Assembly (NCBI GenBank): GCA_947383215.1
Contig: CANDCP010000032.1
Location: 1 to 36,344, forward strand
Reading direction: 5' to 3'
Length of the DNA stretch: 36,344 nt
Source: an uncultured Roseburia sp.
Lineage (GTDB): Bacteria; Bacillota; Clostridia; Lachnospirales; Lachnospiraceae
Shown here in pieces: positions 16,577 through 26,200 of this stretch. The first letter of the stretch is position 1. Each line of letters opens with the position of its first letter. The notes under the pieces were generated by a model, which was not told where the DNA came from, did not search any database, and was given only the letters and a program-made list of their open reading frames with translations. The position numbers were made by a program, and so were the translations under genes.

Positions 16577-17587
16577 ATGAGCGGAGTGGAATGGGAAAAA
16601 AAACCAAAAGAAAAAAAGGAAACTTTTCTGGATGCGGTAAAGCGGGACGCCAGAGAGCGCTCCGGCGTTCCGTTAGAGGACGTCAGGGTTTATTATGGCT
16701 CGTCGGAGCCGGAGAGGTTTGGGGCGCTTGCGTACACGCAGGGAAATGAGATTTATCTTGGACCCGGGCAGGAGAAACATATCGGACATGAGATCTGGCA
16801 TGCCGTCCAGCAGAAGCAGGGGAGGGTAAAGGCAGAAAACTACGGCGGGATAGCGGCAAATTTTGATGAGAATTTAGAGAGGGAGGCCGAAGCGTTTGAC
16901 AGAAAATGGAGCGGACTGTACGGGGATTTTGGGGGAGAGATGCAGGAGGGAGAGGCGGCGCAGGAAAAAGAAGGGCCAGTTCAGTGTCTGTTGGGTCAAA
17001 GCAGAGCGGTTCGAAATCCCGAAGCGAGGGGAAGTAGGTTGGCGTTTTTTAATCCGGTCATGAAAAATTATGCGCCGCCGTCAACTCTGCGGTCGAGTAC
17101 GCTGCTGCGCGCGATGCTGAATGGAGAAGACTTGCAGAGTGCGTGGTCGTTTCAAGGAGAACATGCGGAAGGATATCTGTGTGAATTTCTGATACGCATT
17201 GAGGGCGCATTGGCTGTGAAAAACAGAAGTTTGTTAAGTAGTGAGAAGGAGCGGCAGGTGTATGATATGTTAGAGAGGGACGAACGAAGAGAGTTGAGTA
17301 TCGTATTGTCTTCAAGTCCCTGTACGAGTAATCCGGCGCTTGGAGGAACGAAGGACGGAGGGGGAGAAGGATGTCTTGAACGCTTGATCAAGCTGCACAA
17401 TGATTATAGATATAATATACATATTATAGCAAATAATTGGTACAAACGAAAAGATAATCATGTGGGCTATCCGGATGGAGTTACAATAGAAATACAAAAC
17501 AGCCCGCAAGACGAGGCTCCAGAGGGTTTTAGCGAAAGTCTATATCAGGAGTTTATAGACTTTGGAGGTAAAACAAGGCAGTTTTAG
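16577..17587 (+). CDS. Putative CIS effector: DUF4157 domain with deaminase-like C-terminal toxin domain
   Basis: A 336-residue protein ending the CIS operon. Residues about 17-86 are DUF4157: 'LEDVRVYYGS', then 'AYTQGNEIYLGPGQEKH' and HEIWHAVQQKQGRV (H71, E72, H75). A PVQ motif follows at 134-136. DUF4157 is an N-terminal domain enriched in eCIS cargo. The C-terminal half has H196-A-E198 in GEHAEGYLCEFLI, then a strand LSIVLSSSPC (C249) and, 17 positions later, C266 in EGCLERLIKL, followed by a strand YNIHIIANNWY. This order (HAE, beta, PC...C, helix, beta) is that of zinc-dependent cytidine-deaminase-fold toxins, with an unusually long loop between the two cysteines. The assignment to deaminases is my inference. 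No adjacent immunity gene is seen. The last ~200 bases are clearly richer in A+T than the rest of the operon. Confidence 0.72.
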   Translation: MSGVEWEKKPKEKKETFLDAVKRDARERSGVPLEDVRVYYGSSEPERFGALAYTQGNEIYLGPGQEKHIGHEIWHAVQQKQGRVKAENYGGIAANFDENLEREAEAFDRKWSGLYGDFGGEMQEGEAAQEKEGPVQCLLGQSRAVRNPEARGSRLAFFNPVMKNYAPPSTLRSSTLLRAMLNGEDLQSAWSFQGEHAEGYLCEFLIRIEGALAVKNRSLLSSEKERQVYDMLERDERRELSIVLSSSPCTSNPALGGTKDGGGEGCLERLIKLHNDYRYNIHIIANNWYKRKDNHVGYPDGVTIEIQNSPQDEAPEGFSESLYQEFIDFGGKTRQF

Positions 17588-17590
17588 ACC

Positions 17591-17622
17591 AAAGGTGTCA
17601 TAAAAATATGACACCTTTTTTA
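17591..17622 (+). terminator. Rho-independent terminator of the CIS operon
   Basis: A perfect 12-bp stem (AAAGGTGTCATA, 17591-17602; its complement 17607-17618) with an AAAA loop, followed by a run of T. It lies four bases after the effector stop codon and ends the long operon. Confidence 0.92.
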
Positions 17623-17634
17623 AAAATTATACAC

Positions 17635-17662
17635 TTACACTTTCTTGTACATTTTCTATAAT
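17635..17662 (+). promoter_or_regulatory. Sigma-A-type promoter of the GH81 operon
   Basis: A TTACAC -35 box (17635-17640) and a perfect TATAAT -10 box (17657-17662) are 16 bases apart in an AT-rich gap between the CIS terminator and the first GH81 gene. The leader to ATG 17756 would be about 85 bases. Nothing else in the 168-base gap is recognised beyond the terminator and the AGGAGGA ribosome site at 17744-17750. Confidence 0.75.
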
Positions 17663-17755
17663 AAAAACATACTTTAAATCACCATTATGGTAAAATTGTG
17701 CTTCAATTTGTAAAAAATTCTGAATGGGGAGGTAATTGTAACTAGGAGGAAGTGT

Positions 17756-20700
17756 ATGAAAAGGAAAATTTCTAAAACTGTCATATCTGTTTTATTGGCA
17801 GCGGGGATGGTAGTGTCGCCATTGGCGTCGGCGTTTGACGGCGTGGCGGATGTCTATGCGCAGGATCGGACGGTTCCCGTGGGGGCGGGAAGCTATTCGA
17901 CGGAAGCGAGAGGCTCGTGGTCGTATGTGGCCGACGGGCAGACGATTTACAAGACGAACGCGTCTCTGTTAGAGAAATTGCCGTATCCGAATTCGGCGTA
18001 TCGCCATACGACGGAAAACTATACGGGTCCGGTTGATACTTCGGACTGGGCGACGTCCTTTTTGTGGGATTTAACCGGAGAGGAGCCGTATTCCCATTCC
18101 GTCTTTGCAATTCCGCTTGCGTACAAGGCGAGCCGGGAAGGTATGATGATTACGAATCCTTCTACCGTTGCGGACAGCGAGAACGGAGCGTATTTGATGT
18201 TTATGCCCGAGGATGCGACGATGACGGATTTTGTGATTCAACCTGACTTTACGACGAGCGACGCAAAGGTTGACAAGATTACGGACTGGACATATGACGT
18301 GGTAATGCAGAACGCTTCCGACGCGTCGCAGTACATGAAGACTACGATGGTGCAGGGAAGCCCGTTTGCGTATTTCCAGTTGGAAAATTCAAATAAGGCG
18401 ACGATTGTCAGAAAGCGAAACGGCCTTCCGTCGGCGGTAGCGTACTATAACGGAAGCAGCGTTTCGGATTCGAATATTCTGGTTATACGCGTTTTTGACA
18501 ATGCGGACGGTGCTATCGGCTACGAGGATTATGATTACTATGCAATCTACGCTCCGGAAGGAACGACGTTTACGGTGAACAATGACGGGGCCGGCATCGG
18601 AAGTATTGAGGCGAATTTCCCGGCGGGAAGGTCGTACTTTACGTTTGCGGCGTTATGTTCGACATACGGGGTGGACGACGACGAGGCGAAATCTGTCTGC
18701 AATCTTTATGAGCCGTACGCGTACAATTTCGTGACGGATACAAGAGCCGATTACACTTACGACGAAAAGACGAGCGTCGTTTCCACAACATATTCGTACC
18801 GTGTGGAGAAGAAGGCGGAGTCAGGCGCGGAAGGAACGCTGATGGGCATTCTTCCGCATCAGTATAAAAACATGACCGGCGGGAACTTCCTCTCCAACAC
18901 TTACCGCACAATCCGCGGGACGATGAAGCTGATGGCGGGAAGCTCTTTTACAACGAAGCTTACATACAGCGGATTTATTCCGAATATGCCGGATGTGTCG
19001 GACGAAGATCTGGCGGGGCTTCAGAATTATGTGACACAGTATATGACAAGTTACGGTTCGGACCCGCTTCGGATGGGGAACGGCTCCGGGGATACTTACT
19101 GGACGGGCAAGGCGCTTAACCGTGTGGGCAACGTGCTTGCGGCGGCGGAGGTTTGTAATGACACAGAGAGCGCGGATAAGCTGTACGCAGCGTTAAAGGC
19201 GGAATTGGAAGACTGGTTTACAACAGACGATACGGAGACGGATAAATATTTTTATTACGATTCCGGAATCGGTTCTCTGTACGGATTTCCTCAGAGCTAT
19301 AATTCCGTCGACCAGATGAACGATCATCATTTCCATTACGGCTACTATATTTACGCGGCGGCGCAGATTGCGCTGCGCGACCCGCAGTGGGGGACGGACG
19401 GGAATTTCGGGGGAATGGTCAAGGAATTAATCGGAGACATCGCCTGCAATGACAGGGATAGCGAAAAATACCCGTATCTCCGCAATTTTGCTCCTTACGA
19501 GGGTCATTCCTGGGCGTCGGGCCATCAGGCGTTCGCGGACGGGAATAATCATGAGTCAAGTTCCGAGGCGCTGAATGCGTGGGCGGGAATTATTTTGTTC
19601 GGCGAGGCGACAGGGAATAAAGAGCTTAGGGATCTTGGAATTTATCTCTATACGACAGAGATTTCGGCCGTGAATAATTACTGGTTTGACGTGGAAAAGA
19701 ATGTCTTAGACGACAGGTATCGCTACGGCGTGTCCACGCTGGATAATTTAGACAAAAACAGCGCAAAGGTGGTAAGGAACCAGGCGTCCATGGTGTGGGG
19801 CGCCAAGTATATATACGGTACATGGTGGACGGCCGAGCCGCTTCAGGTACAGGGGATTAATCTTCTGCCTATGAACCCGTCGTCGTTTTATCTTGCCGGC
19901 GACCAGGATTACATTAAGGAGAATTTAGAGCTGGCGCTCTATCACGAGGGAAATTATACCGGGCCGGATAAGATGGCGGATCCGACTGACCGGTGGAACG
20001 ATATCTGGAGCGAATATGAGGCGCTTGCGGATCCGGATTACGCGCTGACCTACTGGGATACCACGGCGGCGGAGGAGGGCGGAGAGTCCAGGGCGCACAC
20101 ATTCCATTATATCATGTCGCTTAAAAATTACGGGACGCCGGACACCTCTGTCACATCGGATACAACGTTAAGTACGGTTTTTAATAAGAACGGAGTTAAG
20201 ACATACGCGGCGTTCAACGCAAAGGATACGCCGGAGACCGTTACGTTCAGCGACGGCGTTCAGATACTGGCGGCCCCGCATCAGCTGACGACGGCCGATT
20301 CCTCGAATATGAAGGATATCAGGAGCTATACGGTTGAGTATTATACACAGAAGCCGGACGGCAGCGGTTATGATGTGACGACAGAGACGAAACAGGGGAT
20401 GGTCGGTACAAAGGTGACGGCGGATATCAAGACAATGGAAGGTTTTTCTTTCGAGTCGTCCAATCCGCAGAATGTGACGGAGGGAAGCCTTACAGAGAGC
20501 GGGGCGCTTACGTTAAAGCTTTATTATCAGAGAAATATCTATACCTTACAGTATGAGTTAAACGGAGGAACGCTTTCTGCGGAGAATCCTTCGCAGTACA
20601 CATACGGGCAGTCGTTTGAGTTTGAAGAGCCGACGAAGAGCGGATATGTGTTTGACGGCTGGTATACCGATGAGGCGTACAGGGATAAAATCACGGGAAT

Positions 20701-23209
20701 TACCGCGACGACGATGGGAAATTTAATCCTTCGCGCCAAATTTAGGGATGCGAGCGGCTACGAGGTGGAATCGGGGAAAAAGGTCGAGTGCAGCGGCGAT
20801 GAGCTGATATTTTCGGTATCTGGAGTCGACAATGTAGACGTGGCGCTTGTGTTTTTTAAGGCGTTTGAAACGAAGGCCGAGGCCGAGGCGGTTACCGCGG
20901 AGGCGGGCGACGGCGGGCTGCCGGGGAGCGCCCTTTCGGACGACGGTACAGGCGTCTGGGTTTATAAGTGCGCGCTCACCGATGAGCTGAAAGGAAAATA
21001 TATTGCGTTCCGTTACAATGTGGTTGCGAACGGGGCGGGCGTGCTCTCGAAGTGGGGCGTGTTTGAAGTTCCGACCGGGGATTTTACAGAAGTTGTCTAT
21101 AAAACAGAGCACTATAAAGAAGACGAGTCTGGCAGCTATATACTGGCGGATACCGCGACGGCAAAGGCAAAGCCGGGTACGACCGTGACTGCGGACGAAA
21201 AGCTTTATACGGGATATACGCTGGATGAAAGCCATGCGGATACGGTAAAGACGGGGGTGGCGGAGAGCGAAGGAACCCTGGTCTTAAAGCTCTATTATAA
21301 GAGAGATACTTACGCGATCCGGTATGAGCTGAACGGAGGAACAAACCATGCGTCGAATCCGGAATCTTATCGGTATGGCGACAATATTCCGTTAGGGGAG
21401 CCGGTGCGCGAGGGGAATACGTTCCTCGGCTGGTATACGACGCCGGATTATGTCCCGGGAAGTAAAATCGACGCGATTTCCGGGACGCACACAGGCGATA
21501 TTACCGTTTATGCAAAATGGTCGGGAAGCGGCGATTCAGAGCGGCAGGCGGATTATACCATAAAATATTATAAACAGAATACGGACAGAACCGGATACGA
21601 ACTGGCGGATACGCAGATAAAAACGGCCGATATCGGCGAGAGCGTTACGGCGCCGTTAAAGATGTATACCGGGTTTACCTATAATGTATCGGTGGACGGC
21701 AGCAGGCCGTCCGGAACAGTGACGGGCGACGGAGCCTTAGAGCTTGCGGTTTATTATGACAGAAATACATATATGATTGCGTATGTGCTGGAGGGCGGAG
21801 TTAACAGTTCCGAGAACAAAGAAGAATACGTATACGGGGTGGGCGCGACGCTTGCCGATCCGGTGAAGCAGGGTTATGTGTTTGCCGGCTGGTATGAGGA
21901 TGAGGCGCACACAAGAAAAATAACGGAGATATCGGCGGAGGATGAAGGCGCAAAAGTATTATTTGCGGCATGGCAGAGCGCGGAAGCGCCGGTCGTTACG
22001 CACAGCATCACGTATATGATGAATGGCGGCAAAAATTCTGCGGCCAACCCGGGCGTATACACAGAAGGCGTGGGCGTTGTCCTGTCTGACCCGGAGTATG
22101 AGGGATACACATTCCTGGGCTGGTATTTGTCCCCGGAGTTTGAGGAGACTGCAAAGATCACCGAGATTTCGGCGTTTGCCACGGAGAATTATATTCTGTA
22201 TGCGAGATGGGAAAGAGACGACGGAAAGCCGGTAGTTACACATAAAATTACCTACATATTGTTTGATAAGATGAGCCTGTCGGAAACCTTTGAGGAGGGC
22301 AGGAAAACGACGCTTCTGGAAACGCCGGTATACGAAGGGCACACATTTTTGGGCTGGTATCTGTCGCCGGAGTTTGAAGAATGGTCCGCTGTTTCGTTTG
22401 TTCCGGAGAGCCAGACACAGGATCTGACGGTCTATGCAAGATGGAAAAAGGATGAGCAGGAGGCAGAGACATACAGCGTTACCTATGTGTTAAACGGCGG
22501 GACGAATCATCCGTCCAACCCGTCTTTCTATCAGCGGGGGACGAACGTCACGCTCTATGCTCCGTCCAGAGGAGGATATACATTTGAAGGCTGGTACGCA
22601 AACGGCAGTTTTGCCGGCGAGCGGGTGACGTCCATAAGCGCGGCGTCGGCGGGGGATATCGAGTTATATGCCAAATGGAAGCAGATTCCGCCGCGGGCGC
22701 CGGTGACCATCCGTCTTGCGAAGAGCACAGTGACGCTAAAGCCGGGCAAGAGCGCGGGAAATATTGCTTCTGTCACAGGAAACAAGGGAGCGGTTTTATA
22801 CCGCACCGGCGATCCGAAGGTCGCCACGGTAGACGCTTCGGGCACGGTAAAAGCCGTGGGCGCGGGAAAGGCGACGATTACGGTGTCGGCGGACGGCGTA
22901 AGTAAATCCTTTATCGTAAAGGTTTCGCCGAAGAAGATGAAGAAGCCGACGGCGGCAAAAAAAGGAGCCGCCGGGATAAGAATTAAATGGAAAAAGGCGG
23001 CCGGTGCGGACGGCTATCAGGTCGCGGTCAGAGTAGGGAAAAAAGGAAAATTTAGCATAAAAAATGTAAAAGGAGGTAAAAAAACAAGTTACACGAAAAC
23101 AAAGTTGAAGGGGGGAAGCGTTTGCTATATAAAAATCAGAGCCTACAAAAAGATTGACGGCGAGATGGTTATAGGCGATTACTCAGCGGTGAAAAAGTAT
23201 AAATTGTAA
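17756..23209 (+). CDS. Secreted GH81 endo-beta-1,3-glucanase with InlB-B repeats, Big2 and Fn3-like C-terminus
   Basis: A 1817-residue secreted enzyme. Signal peptide 1 to about 26 or 36 (ASA or YAQ end). The GH81 catalytic region spans about 37-850 and carries the family hallmarks MNDHHFHYGYY (D523, likely acid), 'YLRNFAPYEGHSWASG' and GNNHESSSEALNAW (E600 and E604, the latter at the likely base position). It hydrolyses internal beta-1,3-glucan bonds (laminarin, callose, fungal glucan). C-terminal modules in order: MucBP-like (858-928), InlB-B (929-997), an unassigned ~105-residue module (998-1107), two more MucBP-like and five more InlB-B repeats ('GYTFLGWY...LYARW'), Big2 (about 1648-1728) and a basic Fn3-like domain (1729-1817). 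No LPXTG motif; the basic end may hold it to the wall electrostatically. Only 15 bases separate it from the next gene. Confidence 0.93.
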   Translation: MKRKISKTVISVLLAAGMVVSPLASAFDGVADVYAQDRTVPVGAGSYSTEARGSWSYVADGQTIYKTNASLLEKLPYPNSAYRHTTENYTGPVDTSDWATSFLWDLTGEEPYSHSVFAIPLAYKASREGMMITNPSTVADSENGAYLMFMPEDATMTDFVIQPDFTTSDAKVDKITDWTYDVVMQNASDASQYMKTTMVQGSPFAYFQLENSNKATIVRKRNGLPSAVAYYNGSSVSDSNILVIRVFDNADGAIGYEDYDYYAIYAPEGTTFTVNNDGAGIGSIEANFPAGRSYFTFAALCSTYGVDDDEAKSVCNLYEPYAYNFVTDTRADYTYDEKTSVVSTTYSYRVEKKAESGAEGTLMGILPHQYKNMTGGNFLSNTYRTIRGTMKLMAGSSFTTKLTYSGFIPNMPDVSDEDLAGLQNYVTQYMTSYGSDPLRMGNGSGDTYWTGKALNRVGNVLAAAEVCNDTESADKLYAALKAELEDWFTTDDTETDKYFYYDSGIGSLYGFPQSYNSVDQMNDHHFHYGYYIYAAAQIALRDPQWGTDGNFGGMVKELIGDIACNDRDSEKYPYLRNFAPYEGHSWASGHQAFADGNNHESSSEALNAWAGIILFGEATGNKELRDLGIYLYTTEISAVNNYWFDVEKNVLDDRYRYGVSTLDNLDKNSAKVVRNQASMVWGAKYIYGTWWTAEPLQVQGINLLPMNPSSFYLAGDQDYIKENLELALYHEGNYTGPDKMADPTDRWNDIWSEYEALADPDYALTYWDTTAAEEGGESRAHTFHYIMSLKNYGTPDTSVTSDTTLSTVFNKNGVKTYAAFNAKDTPETVTFSDGVQILAAPHQLTTADSSNMKDIRSYTVEYYTQKPDGSGYDVTTETKQGMVGTKVTADIKTMEGFSFESSNPQNVTEGSLTESGALTLKLYYQRNIYTLQYELNGGTLSAENPSQYTYGQSFEFEEPTKSGYVFDGWYTDEAYRDKITGITATTMGNLILRAKFRDASGYEVESGKKVECSGDELIFSVSGVDNVDVALVFFKAFETKAEAEAVTAEAGDGGLPGSALSDDGTGVWVYKCALTDELKGKYIAFRYNVVANGAGVLSKWGVFEVPTGDFTEVVYKTEHYKEDESGSYILADTATAKAKPGTTVTADEKLYTGYTLDESHADTVKTGVAESEGTLVLKLYYKRDTYAIRYELNGGTNHASNPESYRYGDNIPLGEPVREGNTFLGWYTTPDYVPGSKIDAISGTHTGDITVYAKWSGSGDSERQADYTIKYYKQNTDRTGYELADTQIKTADIGESVTAPLKMYTGFTYNVSVDGSRPSGTVTGDGALELAVYYDRNTYMIAYVLEGGVNSSENKEEYVYGVGATLADPVKQGYVFAGWYEDEAHTRKITEISAEDEGAKVLFAAWQSAEAPVVTHSITYMMNGGKNSAANPGVYTEGVGVVLSDPEYEGYTFLGWYLSPEFEETAKITEISAFATENYILYARWERDDGKPVVTHKITYILFDKMSLSETFEEGRKTTLLETPVYEGHTFLGWYLSPEFEEWSAVSFVPESQTQDLTVYARWKKDEQEAETYSVTYVLNGGTNHPSNPSFYQRGTNVTLYAPSRGGYTFEGWYANGSFAGERVTSISAASAGDIELYAKWKQIPPRAPVTIRLAKSTVTLKPGKSAGNIASVTGNKGAVLYRTGDPKVATVDASGTVKAVGAGKATITVSADGVSKSFIVKVSPKKMKKPTAAKKGAAGIRIKWKKAAGADGYQVAVRVGKKGKFSIKNVKGGKKTSYTKTKLKGGSVCYIKIRAYKKIDGEMVIGDYSAVKKYKL

Positions 23210-23224
23210 GGAGGAGAGACAATA

Positions 23225-26200
23225 ATGTGTTTGAAGAAACTAAGAACAAGAATTATGGCCTGTGTTTGTATGACGACGGTCATTGGAACGTCCGTTCCTA
23301 TGACGGGGCTTGTACAGGCGGCAAGCCATGACGATCCAAGCGTGAATGTAATGCTTGATGAGGGCGGATATAAGACAGAGGTATTTGGAATCGGAACGGA
23401 CGATTGGGGACAGACATGGCCGGATCGTAAAGAAAAATTGCCGCCGGCGACGACGTATCTGACCGATCATTACCGCGAGACTGTCGGCACGGTTCCGACC
23501 AGCGACTGGGCGAGCTCGGTCGTATTTGATAAGTATTCGGAGTCTTTGTATGCGCATCCTCTGGCATTTCGGGCGGCGAGCAACGGAATGCAGATGGCTT
23601 CGCCGGCTGTCGTCGATTCGACTTCGTATGTGGACGGCGAGCCTTCAGTGGAAAGTCTGTTAAATGACGAGACGGTAGAGCTTGTAGTCGGCGCCGACGG
23701 ATTTAGCGCCGTGGATGCAAGAGTAGATAAGACGACGGACTGGACATATGAGATTGTGATGGCAAATTCGGCGGGAACGAGTTCTATGCGTTCGACGCTG
23801 GCAAAGGGTACGCCGTATGCGTACTATACGTTTGACAATCTGTCTCCGACAATTTCATTGGGAGCGGGAGCGACAGATCTGGCGATTTATAAAAATAACG
23901 CCAATATTTTGGGCGTAAGCCTTACGAATAAGAAGGACGGAAAGACGCATTATTACGGCGTATACGCGCCGTCAGGAACGACATGGACAAACGCGGGCGG
24001 TAAGCTTACGGCAAATCTTCCGTCTGGAAAGTCCTATCTTTCCATTGCGATTCTGCCGGATAATTCCAACGAGGCGTTTTCGCTTTATGAACAGTATGCG
24101 TTCAATTTTATCACGGATACGAAGGTAGAGTGGGAGTATTTGGAGAACTCCTCTAAGGTAAATACGCGTTACAGCGTGACCACAACGAATATGGAAGACG
24201 GCACAATAGGCGGAGACACAATTATCGCGCTGTATCCGCATCAGTGGCGTTACCTTATGGATGGAACCGGGACGTTCACGCAGTATACATACGACACGAT
24301 CCGCGGAACGATGAAGACGATTGAGGGAAACAGCTATCTTACAGAGATGACCTTTAACGGAATGCTCACGGGGCTTCCTGTCACAGAGGACGAGACCGAT
24401 AAGGGGAATATCACAGATCAGCTCGGTTATCTTTGGAATTACCGCAAGGACAAAGAGGATCCGAAGTGGATTGTAAATCTGGAAGGCCAGTACGGCGGAT
24501 TTGATACATACTGGGTCGGCAAGAATTTAAATACGCTTTCGGAGGCGATCTTTTTGGCCGATCAGCTTTCCGCCGACGAGACGGTAAAGGGATGGAAAAA
24601 CGATATCGTAGAAGGCGTTGCCAATTATCTCCAGTTCTGGTTTAATCCGGGCGATATGTATGTCAACGGAGATTATGTAGATGATTATTTCTATTATCAC
24701 GAGGATTACGGAACGCTGATCGGATATCCGGCGTCCTATTCGACCGATAAGGAGGTCAACGATCACCATTTCCATTACGGATACTGGATTAAGGCGGCCG
24801 CGGCGGTTGCGATGAATGATCCCGAGTGGGCAAAAAGCTGGGGCGGCATGGTCTACGAGATGATCAGCGATATTGCCAACACAAACCGTGACGGCAGCAG
24901 CTACAATGAGAATAGCCCGGCGAAATATCCGTTCCTGCGTAACTTTGATATTTACGAGGGACATTCCTGGGCGTCCGGCGTTGCAAATTACGAGTATGAT
25001 GAGAATGGAAAGCTGATTGATGAGAAAGGCGGCCTTGCAGGCGGAAATAACCAGGAGTCAAGCTCCGAGGCGGTCAACGCGTGGGCGTCTTTGGTTCTCT
25101 GGGGAGAAGCGGTAGGCGATAAGAGAATCCGCGATCTCGGAATCTATCTGTATACGACGGAGGTTGCTGCAGTCGAAGAATATTATTACGACGTGCATGA
25201 CGAAGTTTTTACAGACAAATATGAGGACAAAGACAATTACAATATCCAGACCGTTACCAGACTGTTTGGCGGGCGCTATGACCATACGGCGTGGTGGACG
25301 GAGAATTCAATCGAGGTAACGACGATTACGATGCTTCCGCTTTCCGGCGCGACCTTCTATATGGGACGCCACAAAAATAAGGTAAAGGCGGTTGTAGACA
25401 GCATCAGTGAGAACAGCAACCAGTGGAAACATTTTGTCGATACAAAGGATCAGAGCTGTGCGAATTTCGGCAAGACGGATATGTTGACCGATCCGGAAAC
25501 GAATCAGGATGTCATTGCAATGTACTATGCGTATTACGATGCGGACGCGGCTATGGAGATGTGGGACAGTTCCGATGAAGGCAAGGTGGAAAACGGAGAG
25601 TCCAGGGCGCATACCATGGCGTATATCACCAGCTTGAAGAATTACGGAACGCAGAACTTTGATATTACGGGAAGCTCGCCGTTTTCGCTTGTACTGGAAA
25701 AAGACGGCAAGAAGACATATGTCGCGGAGAATCACACGGGCGAGGATCAGCGCGTCTACTTCTCGGACGGTACTTATGTAGACGTTCCGGCAAATTCGAC
25801 GTACGGAGGAGATAAGACGGGCGACGGAGAGAACCCGAATCAGGATGACAGCCAGCTTCTTCCGTCCAAGAAGAAGTTTAATCTTGAGGTATATTGCGAG
25901 AAGCTTGAGGGCAGCGGCTACGATATGACCAGCCGTACGGTAAACGTAAGATCCGAGGAGAATACCTATACCTACAAGCCGGCGCAGATCAACGGATTTA
26001 CGTTCGACTCGGCAAATACAAACAACCACCTGACGGTAAATGTGACAGAGGGAACAGTTGAGACCGTAAAAGTATATTATACGCGTAATTCTTACACGAT
26101 CAGCTATACGTTAAACGGCGGCTCTGTGAGCGGAACGAATCCGACCAGCTATCGGTACGGACAGACCCTGTCTCTGACGGCGCCGACGCTGGACGGCTAT

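Noticed and set aside
16787-16803. HEIWH of the effector as a zinc metalloprotease active site
   Set aside because: The HExxH lies in the DUF4157 domain, where it is part of the family motif HExxHxxQQ. No third zinc ligand typical of known proteases was seen, so protease activity is not claimed.
17588-17755. A small immunity gene after the putative toxin
   Set aside because: The 168-base gap contains a terminator, a promoter and a ribosome site; no open frame with its own ribosome site fits there.
20540-22680. Regular repeats in the GH81 gene as a possible CRISPR or tandem DNA repeat
   Set aside because: The period is about 210 bases, the similarity is at protein level (InlB-B pattern 'GWY...ARW'), and the frame is open throughout.
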